Shown here: positions 1 to 5,381 of the stretch, piece by piece
How positions within the stretch are numbered: position 1 is the first letter of the stretch
Layout: every line of letters begins with the position of its first letter
Source: Lentisphaerota bacterium
Lineage (GTDB): Bacteria > Verrucomicrobiota > Lentisphaeria > Oligosphaerales > Oligosphaeraceae
DNA length: 5,397 nucleotides
NCBI GenBank assembly: GCA_012799755.1
Contig: JAAZKQ010000761.1
Span: forward strand, 1 to 5,397
Reading direction: 5' to 3'
Notes under the pieces: generated by a model
Databases searched by the model: none
The model's input: only the letters and a program-made list of their open reading frames with translations
Told to the model about the DNA's origin: nothing
Translations under genes and position numbers: made by a program

Positions 1-28
1 CCCACTTATGCTTTTCGGACAAGCTCAT
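1..28 (-). CDS. possible 5' end of a fourth operon gene (partial)
   Basis: An ATG on the minus strand at 28-26 opens a frame (MSLSEKHKW) that stays open to the window edge, 18 nt after the stop of the upstream glycosyltransferase. The spacing fits the next gene of the same operon. Only nine codons are visible and no convincing Shine-Dalgarno sequence precedes the ATG, so neither product nor family can be given. It could equally be untranslated sequence. Confidence 0.3.
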
Positions 29-46
29 GCTTGGCAAAGGGCCCGC

Positions 47-790
47 TCATCGGTTAAACAGGATGCGTGCCGCATACGCCAACCAGGCCAGAAGCGGAAA
101 AGCGCTATACCGGCGAGCAATCGCCAGCGTTTCCTTCCGCGCCACGGCGCGATTGCTGTTTGCCGTCCCGCCGACAACCATGTTCACCAGCGGCAACGAC
201 AACGTCAAATAGGGCACATCAGCCTTGCGGCAGCGCCAGATAAAGTCGTAATCCGCCGCTATGCGGTATGAGGTGTCGTATAAGCCCAGGCGATCATAAA
301 GCCGCCGCCGCACAAAGCAGCCCGGATGGGGAATAGGCATGAGAATTTCGCTCAGCCACAGGCATTTGGGATGTATCGCTCCACAGATCTCACCCCCCTG
401 CTTGCGCAGGTGTATGGGCGCGATGACCATGTCCGCCGCCGACTCCTGACCCAAGGCCTGTTCGACTTCAAAAAGCGCATCTTCCTCGTACCAGTCATCG
501 CTGTTCAGCAGCCCAATCAGCTCGCCCGACGATGCCGCGATGCCCTGATTCCACGCCGAAGGTATGCCCGCCTCGCCTTCGCGCCTTTCCTGCGCCAATA
601 TCTTGAAGTTGATGCCTGATGCCGCAAAAGCCGCCCGTGCCTCTTCGGCCATGGTCAGCGTGCCATCGCTTGAGCCCCCATCAACCAGTATGTATTCGTT
701 GGGCAGACGGCGCTGCTGCAACAACGAGTCCATGCAACGTCGCAGCGTCGCCGCCGAATTCCAGCAGATGGTAATCACCGTGATCTTCAT
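47..790 (-). CDS. family 2 glycosyltransferase (WcaA-like)
   Basis: This is a 247-residue single-domain GT-A glycosyltransferase (Pfam Glycos_transf_2). Such enzymes transfer a sugar from a nucleotide-sugar donor to an acceptor, usually a lipid-linked glycan at the inner face of the membrane. The nucleotide-binding start TVITICWN (residues 4-11) is followed by VDGGSSDGT (36-44), the metal-binding NSDD (96-99), HPGCF (155-159) and AADYDF (178-183), the last in the place of the catalytic-base region of short WcaA-like enzymes. The C-terminal ~20 residues are hydrophobic with basic residues and may attach to the membrane. The ATG at 790 is preferred over an in-frame TTG at 799: GAGG lies 10 nt before the ATG but only 1 nt before the TTG. 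The ATG also forms an ATGA overlap with the stop of the preceding DUF2304 gene, implying translational coupling. Donor and acceptor cannot be read from the sequence. Confidence 0.93.
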   Translation of the reverse strand: MKITVITICWNSAATLRRCMDSLLQQRRLPNEYILVDGGSSDGTLTMAEEARAAFAASGINFKILAQERREGEAGIPSAWNQGIAASSGELIGLLNSDDWYEEDALFEVEQALGQESAADMVIAPIHLRKQGGEICGAIHPKCLWLSEILMPIPHPGCFVRRRLYDRLGLYDTSYRIAADYDFIWRCRKADVPYLTLSLPLVNMVVGGTANSNRAVARKETLAIARRYSAFPLLAWLAYAARILFNR

Positions 791-1158
791 TGCCGGCAAT
801 CCTCATTAGAAACCGCAACTGACTGCTGCTGTGGCGACTGCGCCGAAGCCAAGGCCAACTTCCGCACCAGCAAGGTCTGATTGCGCTCCAAACGCCGAAA
901 TTTTGCCAGGATGCTCAAGCCACCCAAGTAGCAAAACACGATGAACAAGTACAATATCAGGTCCGTGCCACGACCGATGCCCAGCAACCGCGCCAGGCGC
1001 GAAGTCAAATCCGGCGCCAGCACAAAGACGATGCCGATCATAAACTGACAGATGAAAAACAATCGTCCCAATAGCTGATTCTTCAATACCGCCACCGCCA
1101 GTATGAGCGACAGGCCAATGCCAAGCAGCAAAATCCATTGAATAGGATAGGTCTGCAT
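787..1158 (-). CDS. DUF2304 family membrane protein
   Basis: This is a 123-residue protein with three hydrophobic helices at about residues 6-24, 31-48 and 65-84, then a charged heptad-like tail (RRLERNQTLLVRKLAL, 88-103). The LGIGRGTDLILY segment (59-70) followed by a short helix and the basic, glutamate-containing tail is the signature I recognise for DUF2304 (PF10066), whose members are around 110-130 residues. The family has no assigned reaction. Its members commonly sit beside DPM1-like glycosyltransferases that lack their own membrane helices, and are thought to anchor or assist them; that role is inferred here from its position 25 nt after such an enzyme. A GAGGAG ribosome site lies 8 nt before the ATG. 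The stop overlaps the next gene's ATG as ATGA. The last ~20 residues are Gln/Ser-rich and probably disordered. Confidence 0.9.
   Translation of the reverse strand: MQTYPIQWILLLGIGLSLILAVAVLKNQLLGRLFFICQFMIGIVFVLAPDLTSRLARLLGIGRGTDLILYLFIVFCYLGGLSILAKFRRLERNQTLLVRKLALASAQSPQQQSVAVSNEDCRQ
801..804 (-). promoter_or_regulatory. ribosome binding site deciding the WcaA-like gene start
   Basis: Minus-strand GAGG lies 10 nt before the ATG at 790. It sits inside the 3' end of the DUF2304 gene, as expected for a translationally coupled pair, and is too close to the alternative TTG at 799 to serve it. Confidence 0.6.
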
Positions 1159-1183
1159 CTCCGAAACTCCTCAACGCGCTTGC

Positions 1184-1861
1184 TCAAAATAATTTATTCA
1201 TAATCAATTCAACAATGATATTCAGCGAATTATACCATTTTTGCCCTTTTTGCCGCGAGTAGTCACTATAGGCGATATTCACCGGGATTTCCCGTACGCG
1301 CAGCCGCTGCTTGCGGATCAGCGACAGGATTTCGCTGGCGTGCGCCATGCGATTCTCCGTCAGCTCAATAGCCGCCAGCGCCCGCCGATTGAGGGCCCGG
1401 AAGCCATTGTGGGCATCACTGAGCCACATCCCCGTGAAGAGACCATTAACCACCCGTGCGCCTTGCAGCAGCAGCCGTTTTGTCATAGGCACCCGCCGCC
1501 GGTCAGCGCCAGGCAAAAAACGCGAGCCCAGCACGACATCGGCGCCGTTGGCCAAAGCCGCCAAAGCCTTCGCAATATCTGCCGGGTCATGTTGGCCATC
1601 GGCATCAAAATGCACCACGGCCGCCGCGCCGCAGCGCTTCGCGTAGTCCATGCCGGTCTGCAAGGCCGCGCCTTGCCCCAGGTTGATCGCATGCCGCAAC
1701 AGATGCACCGGCAGACCCGCCAGTAGTTCGCCCGGGTCCTCACGCGAGCCGTCATCAACCACGACGACCTCGTGCCTCAACGGCAATAGCGCTCGCACGG
1801 TCTCAGCCAATACTGCGCCTTCGTTGTAACTCGGCACAATGATGTACACCTTGTCGTCCAT
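1184..1861 (-). CDS. DPM1-like family 2 glycosyltransferase (polyprenyl-phosphate sugar synthase type)
   Basis: This 225-residue GT-A enzyme belongs to the dolichyl-phosphate mannose/glucose synthase group (DPM_DPG-synthase-like, within Glycos_transf_2). Such enzymes load a sugar from a nucleotide donor onto polyprenyl phosphate on the cytoplasmic face. Numbered from the ATG at 1861, the motifs are YIIVPSYNEG (6-15), VVVVDDGS (32-39), NLGQGAALQTG (60-70), the metal-binding HFDADGQHD (84-92), VVLGSRF (109-115) and SDAHNGFRA (148-156). It ends in a basic region (RQKGQKWYNS) without membrane helices, matching the need for the DUF2304 partner downstream. An in-frame GTG at 1888 with AAGGA 8 nt upstream would add nine residues. 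I prefer the ATG because homologues usually begin a few residues before the YIIVP strand and GAGAAGG lies 11 nt upstream; the choice is not certain. The exact sugar and lipid are unknown. Confidence 0.92.
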   Translation of the reverse strand: MDDKVYIIVPSYNEGAVLAETVRALLPLRHEVVVVDDGSREDPGELLAGLPVHLLRHAINLGQGAALQTGMDYAKRCGAAAVVHFDADGQHDPADIAKALAALANGADVVLGSRFLPGADRRRVPMTKRLLLQGARVVNGLFTGMWLSDAHNGFRALNRRALAAIELTENRMAHASEILSLIRKQRLRVREIPVNIAYSDYSRQKGQKWYNSLNIIVELIMNKLF

Positions 1862-1957
1862 GTCACTGCGGACCTTCTCGCTCAGCACTGTCGCATTCCT
1901 TGCCTTTCACGTCACCGCGGACCTTGTCGTTCAGCCCTGGCGCAATCGTTGCCTGTC
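1862..1957. repeat. imperfect ~49-bp tandem direct repeat in a gene leader
   Basis: Two adjacent units, 1862-1908 and 1911-1957 (period 49), match at 39 of 47 positions by direct alignment. The proximal unit ends immediately before the ATG at 1861, so the gene's leader and ribosome site have been duplicated. On the minus strand both units contain the 10-mer AAGGTCCGC(A/G). The position equivalent to the ATG in the distal unit reads GTG. Confidence 0.85.
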
Positions 1958-2119
1958 GTCCCTCCTCATACCATTCATCGCCCTGCCCGCTCCGGCGCCG
2001 TCGCTAAGCAAAAGATAGCACGCCAACAGAAGACACACAGGCCCACAGACGAAAACAAGCGCCACAAGCAAGTCATCCCGCCCCCATTGATCCCCCGTTT
2101 TCGCAAGCCATGGAATCAA
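1931..2119 (-). CDS. doubtful small single-pass membrane protein
   Basis: A 62-codon frame opens with TTG at 2119 and ends with TGA inside the distal tandem-repeat unit. It would encode a polar start (residues 1-16), one strongly hydrophobic helix (about 18-38, LLVALVFVCGPVCLLLACYLLL) and a basic tail (RRDDRQRLRQG). In favour: it lies upstream of and in the same direction as the glycan operon, and the hydrophobic block is well formed. Against: TTG start, no good Shine-Dalgarno, overlap with repeat sequence, codon use rich in CTT and AGG, and no family I recognise. It may be a decayed gene remnant or chance. Confidence 0.2.
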   Translation of the reverse strand: MIPWLAKTGDQWGRDDLLVALVFVCGPVCLLLACYLLLSDGAGAGRAMNGMRRDDRQRLRQG

Positions 2120-2338
2120 ACACTCGTTTCCCGGCCCGGGGTAGAAACGGCTTCCAGCTGCTGCCAGACGTGGCCCTGTCGGTCGCCCATCTCAGCGCCT
2201 GTCTCCCAACCGTGCTGCGGGCTTGCAGCCCGCAGCGTGACATGACCCCGCAAACAGCACACGCATGCTGACATCCCTGGCCGCAAGGCTGCCGAAGCGC
2301 CGCATGCGCTCAACGACGGGTAAATTTCAGGCCGGACA
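2120..2338. other. intergenic stretch without a credible gene
   Basis: This stretch separates the minus-strand glycan operon from the plus-strand AT-rich gene. Frames crossing it have compositions unlike proteins (Cys, Arg, Ala and Gly in odd runs) and no ribosome sites. It contains the palindrome at 2214-2236. The promoter of the leftward operon should lie here or just to the left, but I could not identify convincing -35 and -10 boxes. Confidence 0.5.
2214..2236. repeat. perfect palindrome, 10-bp arms, 3-nt loop
   Basis: GCTGCGGGCT is followed by a TGC loop and then its exact reverse complement AGCCCGCAGC. No T-run follows on either strand, so a simple intrinsic terminator is unlikely. Its position between two divergent genes fits a REP-like element or a protein-binding palindrome. 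The arms are extremely GC-rich compared with the AT-rich DNA starting about 130 bp to the right. Confidence 0.75.
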
Positions 2339-2392
2339 TTGAAAAGCCCTCATCGCCACCATAATTTGCCTTGTGGATTTTTCGCCCCTTCC

Positions 2393-2413
2393 CATTTTGC
2401 AAAAATTGACCAA
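2393..2413. repeat. 21-nt segment shared in inverted orientation with the transporter gene
   Basis: This segment matches the complement of 4701-4721 at 19 of 21 positions. Both copies, read in the frames used locally, give HFAKIDQ, and both differences are silent (GCA/GCG and GAC/GAT). Allowing two more matching positions upstream (G-x3-P), the similarity covers 9 of 13 residues. It may be a remnant of a second transporter-like gene. Confidence 0.5.
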
Positions 2414-2467
2414 CATGCTGAATCTTCACGACGAAAGGAAGTAAGTATTATCTGCTCACGCATCGGG

Positions 2468-2866
2468 ATGGCAGAGAATATTACTTCAAAGAAAGAGAAA
2501 AACTCCTTGAAATCAAATGATGATATTTCACCAGGCACTTTTAGAGACAAATGTAAAAGTTACGTCTCTCCCTTGAGAAGGGTACAGATAGTCTCTTTGT
2601 TTACGATTGTCATTTCGTTTCCATTCTGTCCTTTTTTTCCTATATTCAGACTATTTCTTTTTTTAGGCGTCATCGGAGAAGTGATGACAATTTTGAAAAT
2701 AAAAAAGTTGAAATGTTATCATTGCAATAGCAATCTTGCCTATTTGTTTTTGGACCCAAATTATTCAAAGACAGGGACATCTTTTATTTTTCCCAAGGAA
2801 CTCCCGGAAAATGTAACGGAGTGCCCATATTGCCATGCCGATTTCCAAAAAACAATTTCACCATAG
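2468..2866 (+). CDS. small membrane protein with C-terminal zinc ribbon
   Basis: This is a 132-residue protein I do not recognise by name. Residues 1-38 are polar and lysine-rich. Residues 39-60 and 60-78 are hydrophobic (two helices or one re-entrant hairpin, Phe/Pro-rich). The C-terminus has C83-x2-C86 and C119-x2-C122, a four-cysteine zinc-ribbon arrangement (CYHC ... CPYC) probably facing the cytoplasm. No enzymatic motif is visible. The coding DNA is about 30-38% G+C in the lines counted, against about 60% in neighbours, with poly-T runs, suggesting transfer or relaxed selection. The ATG at 2468 is the only good in-frame ATG before the helices, but no Shine-Dalgarno lies near it. AAAGGAAG at 2434-2441 is better placed for an in-frame ATT at 2447. 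The frame is open upstream to a TTG at 2339, but that extension does not look like this protein. The gene stands alone and converges with the transporter-like gene, with an 88-nt gap. Confidence 0.72.
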   Translation: MAENITSKKEKNSLKSNDDISPGTFRDKCKSYVSPLRRVQIVSLFTIVISFPFCPFFPIFRLFLFLGVIGEVMTILKIKKLKCYHCNSNLAYLFLDPNYSKTGTSFIFPKELPENVTECPYCHADFQKTISP

Positions 2867-2954
2867 TAAATAAACAAGCACATTTTCTTCTGCAAAATAA
2901 ACGACAAAGAATATTCCCTCCCCCTCGCAAAAACCAACTTTCCCTGTCTGTGGC
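2867..2954. other. convergent spacer without visible terminator
   Basis: This gap lies between the stop codons of two converging genes. It is AT-rich, starting with additional in-line stops (TAA, TAA) after the TAG. I found no stem of useful length followed by a T-run on either strand, so any termination here is not explained by a simple hairpin. Confidence 0.5.
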
Positions 2955-5042
2955 TTACCCGGGCAGCACCCAATAGCTCTTTGGGGCCATGCCGGTAACG
3001 AAGTAGTACACGGCGCCGGAGAGGATCACCGTGAGTCCGGCCAGCATATCGCCGGCAATCAGGCCGAACATCATCGGCTTGAGCAGTTGATAGCCACGGC
3101 TGCCGCCGTACTTGGTGACAATGATCTTCAGACAGCCCCCCAGGATGAATGATGACGCCATCATCAGCCCGGGATAATGCGGCCACAGGCAGAACATCAC
3201 GGGATGCAACGGCCACCACACGAAGCGCAGCCGCGCCGCGCTGAAGAGTATCACCCCCACAAAAGTCGCGGCGAAGGCCAACACATAAGGGCGCTTCGGC
3301 TTGACCAAGGTGAAGCGTTCCAGGCCACGCACCGCCAGTGCTTTCTCAAGCGTCCCCTGCGCCATCAGGCTATTCCGCGCTGGGATGGTGCTCATGAAGG
3401 CCTGCCGCGGCACCAGCATAGTCGAGGTGCCGTCACGCCAGTTGATGCCGCGGTCATAGGACCAGTAGAGCGTAATCGGCGCCGCAATGCACATGCCCAT
3501 GAGGATGATCAGCGCCGTCAGCGGCAGCATGCGCTTGCGCGGCAGGGCGCCCTGTCGGCTGATCTCCAGCGCATTGACCATGAAAGGCATGAAGTGCTCG
3601 CGCACGTCGTGCATCATAATGCAGGTGATGAAACTCAGCGTCAGCATCGCCACCGGCCCAAGTGACTGCTCGCCCATGAAGCCGACAAAGACCGTGCAGG
3701 CATAGAGCCCCGGACATAGGTGAAAGGCGCCGGTTTCGGCGATGATCCGCCCGAGCACCAACAGCAGCATCACGATCAACGCCGTGTAGAGCAATGCCAG
3801 CGGCCAGTCCAGTCCGACCAAGACCAAGTTGAGCACGAAGGCCGCGAAAGCCAACGCCGCCAGCCGCATCGCCCAGGCGCTGCCGGGTGTCGTCTCGCCG
3901 CTCTTTCCCAAGCCCAGCCCCTGCTTGATTGCATTGAGGTAGTAATAACGGCCAGTGAAGAGCATCATGCAGAAGAACCCCACGAAACCGCCCATGACCC
4001 AGCCGTTGAGGATATTCGGCGTCAGCAGCGTCCCCTCCCGCACGGAATAGCCATAGCCCGCGAGGATGCCGCCGATGACAGCAAAAATATAGGGTCCGAA
4101 ACCAATGGCCAGCGACACGTCGGTCTGCACCAGGTAGGCGATGGCGATGGCGGTGAAAAAAATCCTGATGGTGCACAAGGATGCGCCGCCGCCGCGCATG
4201 AACGCCGGAAAAAGCGTCCCCAGCGGCCGCATATCAATGTTTCGCCGGAACTCAATCAGGTAGGCGCTGTTGTACACATAGAGGTAATTGTTGATATGAA
4301 TGGCGAAGACTACCAGGAAGGCTATCCAAAAAAGCTTGTTGCGAAAGACCGCCCCGAGTATCCGGCCGCTCTCCGGCAACATCGCCCGCGTGAACTGCAC
4401 AATCGGATAAGGCAGGTGCTCATTCTCCGCCCATTGTTTATGACAAACCAGCGCCAGCGAGCCCAGAACCACCCAGAGCAACAGGAATTGCGGCAGCCAG
4501 AAACTCAGCGTGTCCACCCACGCTCCCCAGGGTATCATGTCCCAGGAAATGTGCTCGCGTCCCGGCGGCACCGGTGTTCCCTGGAGAAATTCCAGCAGGG
4601 CATTGCCGTCATTGAACTCGGCGTCGGCAAGCATCCGCCGCGGCAGCAGCTCCGTGGCGGGCGTGAAAGTCTTTTTGTCCGCTGAGATGAGCTTCCAGCT
4701 TTGATCAATTTTCGCAAAATGATGCGGCAACATGACGCCACGCGGCAACATTCGGAAAAGACTCGAATAGGGCACCGCGCAAACCGGCAGCATCAGGGCC
4801 ATGAACAAAAACAGCTCGCTTGCCCGGAATGGCCGCAGCCAAGTCAACGCCGGCAGGCGCCGGCTGATGACATGCAACAAGGGATTGAGAAACAAAACGA
4901 TGAGCAGCAAACCGCCGAAGACGCTCATCGGCATGTGGTTGCCGATGCACATGTTCTGAAACAACACCGCATCGTTGAAATACACCACCGCGCATAATAC
5001 CGCCGCGCAGATGAAACTCAGCACTACCGCCCGAATGGTCAT
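2955..5042 (-). CDS. DUF6785/DUF6784 family polytopic membrane protein (OPT-like putative transporter)
   Basis: This is a 695-residue inner-membrane protein with about 14-16 hydrophobic segments. The start FRPFRASELFLFMALML (~71-85) resembles the conserved entry to the DUF6785 domain. The signature IPWGAW (170-175), then KQWAENEHLPYPIVQ (202-216), matches the family pattern K/RQWxxxExLxFPxxQ that also recalls oligopeptide (OPT) transporters. The end from ~604, with WWPLHP (609-614) and KYGGSRGY (~643-650), is typical of DUF6784. Members are around 600-700 residues, so this looks complete. A periplasmic loop of ~80 residues lies between helices 3 and 4. Substrate and energy coupling are unknown; transport is inferred from the OPT resemblance only. 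The ATG at 5042 is chosen because AGGTG lies 6 nt upstream and overlaps the alternative GTG at 5051. The gene appears monocistronic in this window, with a long upstream spacer. Confidence 0.88.
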   Translation of the reverse strand: MTIRAVVLSFICAAVLCAVVYFNDAVLFQNMCIGNHMPMSVFGGLLLIVLFLNPLLHVISRRLPALTWLRPFRASELFLFMALMLPVCAVPYSSLFRMLPRGVMLPHHFAKIDQSWKLISADKKTFTPATELLPRRMLADAEFNDGNALLEFLQGTPVPPGREHISWDMIPWGAWVDTLSFWLPQFLLLWVVLGSLALVCHKQWAENEHLPYPIVQFTRAMLPESGRILGAVFRNKLFWIAFLVVFAIHINNYLYVYNSAYLIEFRRNIDMRPLGTLFPAFMRGGGASLCTIRIFFTAIAIAYLVQTDVSLAIGFGPYIFAVIGGILAGYGYSVREGTLLTPNILNGWVMGGFVGFFCMMLFTGRYYYLNAIKQGLGLGKSGETTPGSAWAMRLAALAFAAFVLNLVLVGLDWPLALLYTALIVMLLLVLGRIIAETGAFHLCPGLYACTVFVGFMGEQSLGPVAMLTLSFITCIMMHDVREHFMPFMVNALEISRQGALPRKRMLPLTALIILMGMCIAAPITLYWSYDRGINWRDGTSTMLVPRQAFMSTIPARNSLMAQGTLEKALAVRGLERFTLVKPKRPYVLAFAATFVGVILFSAARLRFVWWPLHPVMFCLWPHYPGLMMASSFILGGCLKIIVTKYGGSRGYQLLKPMMFGLIAGDMLAGLTVILSGAVYYFVTGMAPKSYWVLPG
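4701..4721. repeat. transporter-gene copy of the shared 21-nt segment
   Basis: This encodes HFAKIDQ at residues 108-114 of the DUF6785 protein, just after the third hydrophobic segment where homologues usually have an aromatic-Ala motif. It is the partner of 2393-2413 (19 of 21 matches, inverted). Weak similarity continues past the segment with one base gap. Confidence 0.5.
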
Positions 5043-5048
5043 AGATAA

Positions 5049-5053
5049 CACCT
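5049..5053 (-). promoter_or_regulatory. ribosome binding site of the DUF6785 gene
   Basis: Minus-strand AGGTG lies 6 nt before the ATG at 5042, matching the end of the AGGAGGTG consensus. It overlaps the alternative GTG at 5051-5049, which rules against that start. Confidence 0.65.
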
Positions 5054-5224
5054 ATCCCATGCGTTCGTTTGCAAGTTCAATGGCGATTAACCATATCCTG
5101 AGACTAACACGCCCCACAGCGGTAACATAACGCACAACCCCGTGGTGTCGCTACGGAATTGGCGCCTTCTCACCTTCGCGTGGTAAGCGGTCACCCATTG
5201 ATAATTGTTGTTCCCGCAAACTAC

Positions 5225-5251
5225 TATGGACAATATGGACAGTATGGACGG
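5225..5251. repeat. three tandem 9-bp units TATGGACRR
   Basis: TATGGACAA, TATGGACAG and TATGGACGG follow each other without gaps. The ATGGAC core is invariant and the last two positions vary. Together with the cluster at 5271-5297 it forms a large inverted repeat. Confidence 0.85.
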
Positions 5252-5270
5252 CAGGCAAGCAGATGTTGTC

Positions 5271-5297
5271 GTCCATCGTGTCCATGATGTCCATGTT
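5271..5297. repeat. three tandem 9-bp units GTCCATNNT (inverse cluster)
   Basis: GTCCATCGT, GTCCATGAT and GTCCATGTT are head-to-tail, with the core being the reverse complement of ATGGAC. Arms 5226-5249 and 5271-5294 are complementary at 20 of 24 positions with a 21-nt loop; the four mismatches fall in the two variable dinucleotides of each spacer. Confidence 0.85.
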
Positions 5298-5310
5298 GCG
5301 CCGTAGGCGC
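5298..5310. repeat. short hairpin GCGCC-GTA-GGCGC
   Basis: A 5-bp perfect stem with a GTA loop, directly abutting the last GTCCAT unit. It is followed by a short direct repeat of TTAACC (5311-5326). Confidence 0.55.
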
Positions 5311-5324
5311 TTAACCATGCTTAA

Positions 5325-5344
5325 CCCCAGCCTTCAGGCTGGGG
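5325..5344. repeat. hairpin CCCCAGCCT-TC-AGGCTGGGG
   Basis: Nine-base complementary arms with a 2-nt gap (realistically an 8-bp stem with a 4-nt loop). No T-run follows on the plus strand, and only a weak TTAA-containing stretch follows on the minus strand. It may be a REP-like element or a poor terminator for a gene to the right of the window. Confidence 0.7.
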
Positions 5345-5364
5345 TGGCGGCGCCCCACGAGGCC

Positions 5365-5381
5365 GTGCCTTGTAAAGGCAC
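5365..5381. repeat. hairpin GTGCCTT-GTA-AAGGCAC
   Basis: Seven-base perfect arms with a GTA loop, the same loop as the hairpin at 5298-5310. It is the third palindrome within 84 bp. Confidence 0.65.

Noticed and set aside
1850..1862. TTGTCGTCCAT at 1851-1861 matching 5266-5276 beside the GTCCAT array
   Set aside because: The match is 11 bases and lies in the coding start of the DPM1-like gene (codons Met-Asp-Asp-Lys); chance is an adequate explanation.
2116..2313. Minus-strand 65-codon frame in the intergenic region
   Set aside because: Composition is Cys/Ala/Gly/Arg in odd order, it runs through the palindrome at 2214-2236, and it has no ribosome site or recognisable fold.
2339..2467. N-terminal extension of the zinc-ribbon protein to a TTG at 2339
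   Set aside because: No ribosome site precedes the TTG, the first ~40 residues lack continuity with the rest, and part of the stretch is shared with the transporter gene, suggesting remnant rather than coding sequence.
2761..3219. Minus-strand frame crossing the convergent spacer
   Set aside because: It overlaps the zinc-ribbon gene in antisense and the transporter gene out of frame; its sequence changes character at the boundary, showing it is a shadow of both.
3720..4685. Long plus-strand open frame (about 321 codons) opposite the transporter gene
   Set aside because: It lies wholly antisense to a gene with clear family motifs, and its product is Gln/His/Arg/Pro-rich without hydrophobic or domain structure, as expected from the complement of a GC-rich membrane gene.
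5043..5170. Sigma-70-like promoter for the transporter-like gene (minus TTGAAC near 5078)
   Set aside because: At 17-nt spacing the -10 position reads GGATAG, a poor match; other hexamer pairs tried were no better.
5225..5297. ATGGAC units as a CRISPR array
   Set aside because: Units are 9 bp with 2-3 variable bases and no spacers of CRISPR length; orientation flips between clusters and no cas genes are present.
5325..5344. CCCCAGCCT hairpin as an intrinsic terminator
   Set aside because: No T-run follows the stem on the plus strand and only a weak TTAA stretch on the minus strand; the known neighbouring gene starts, not ends, toward it.
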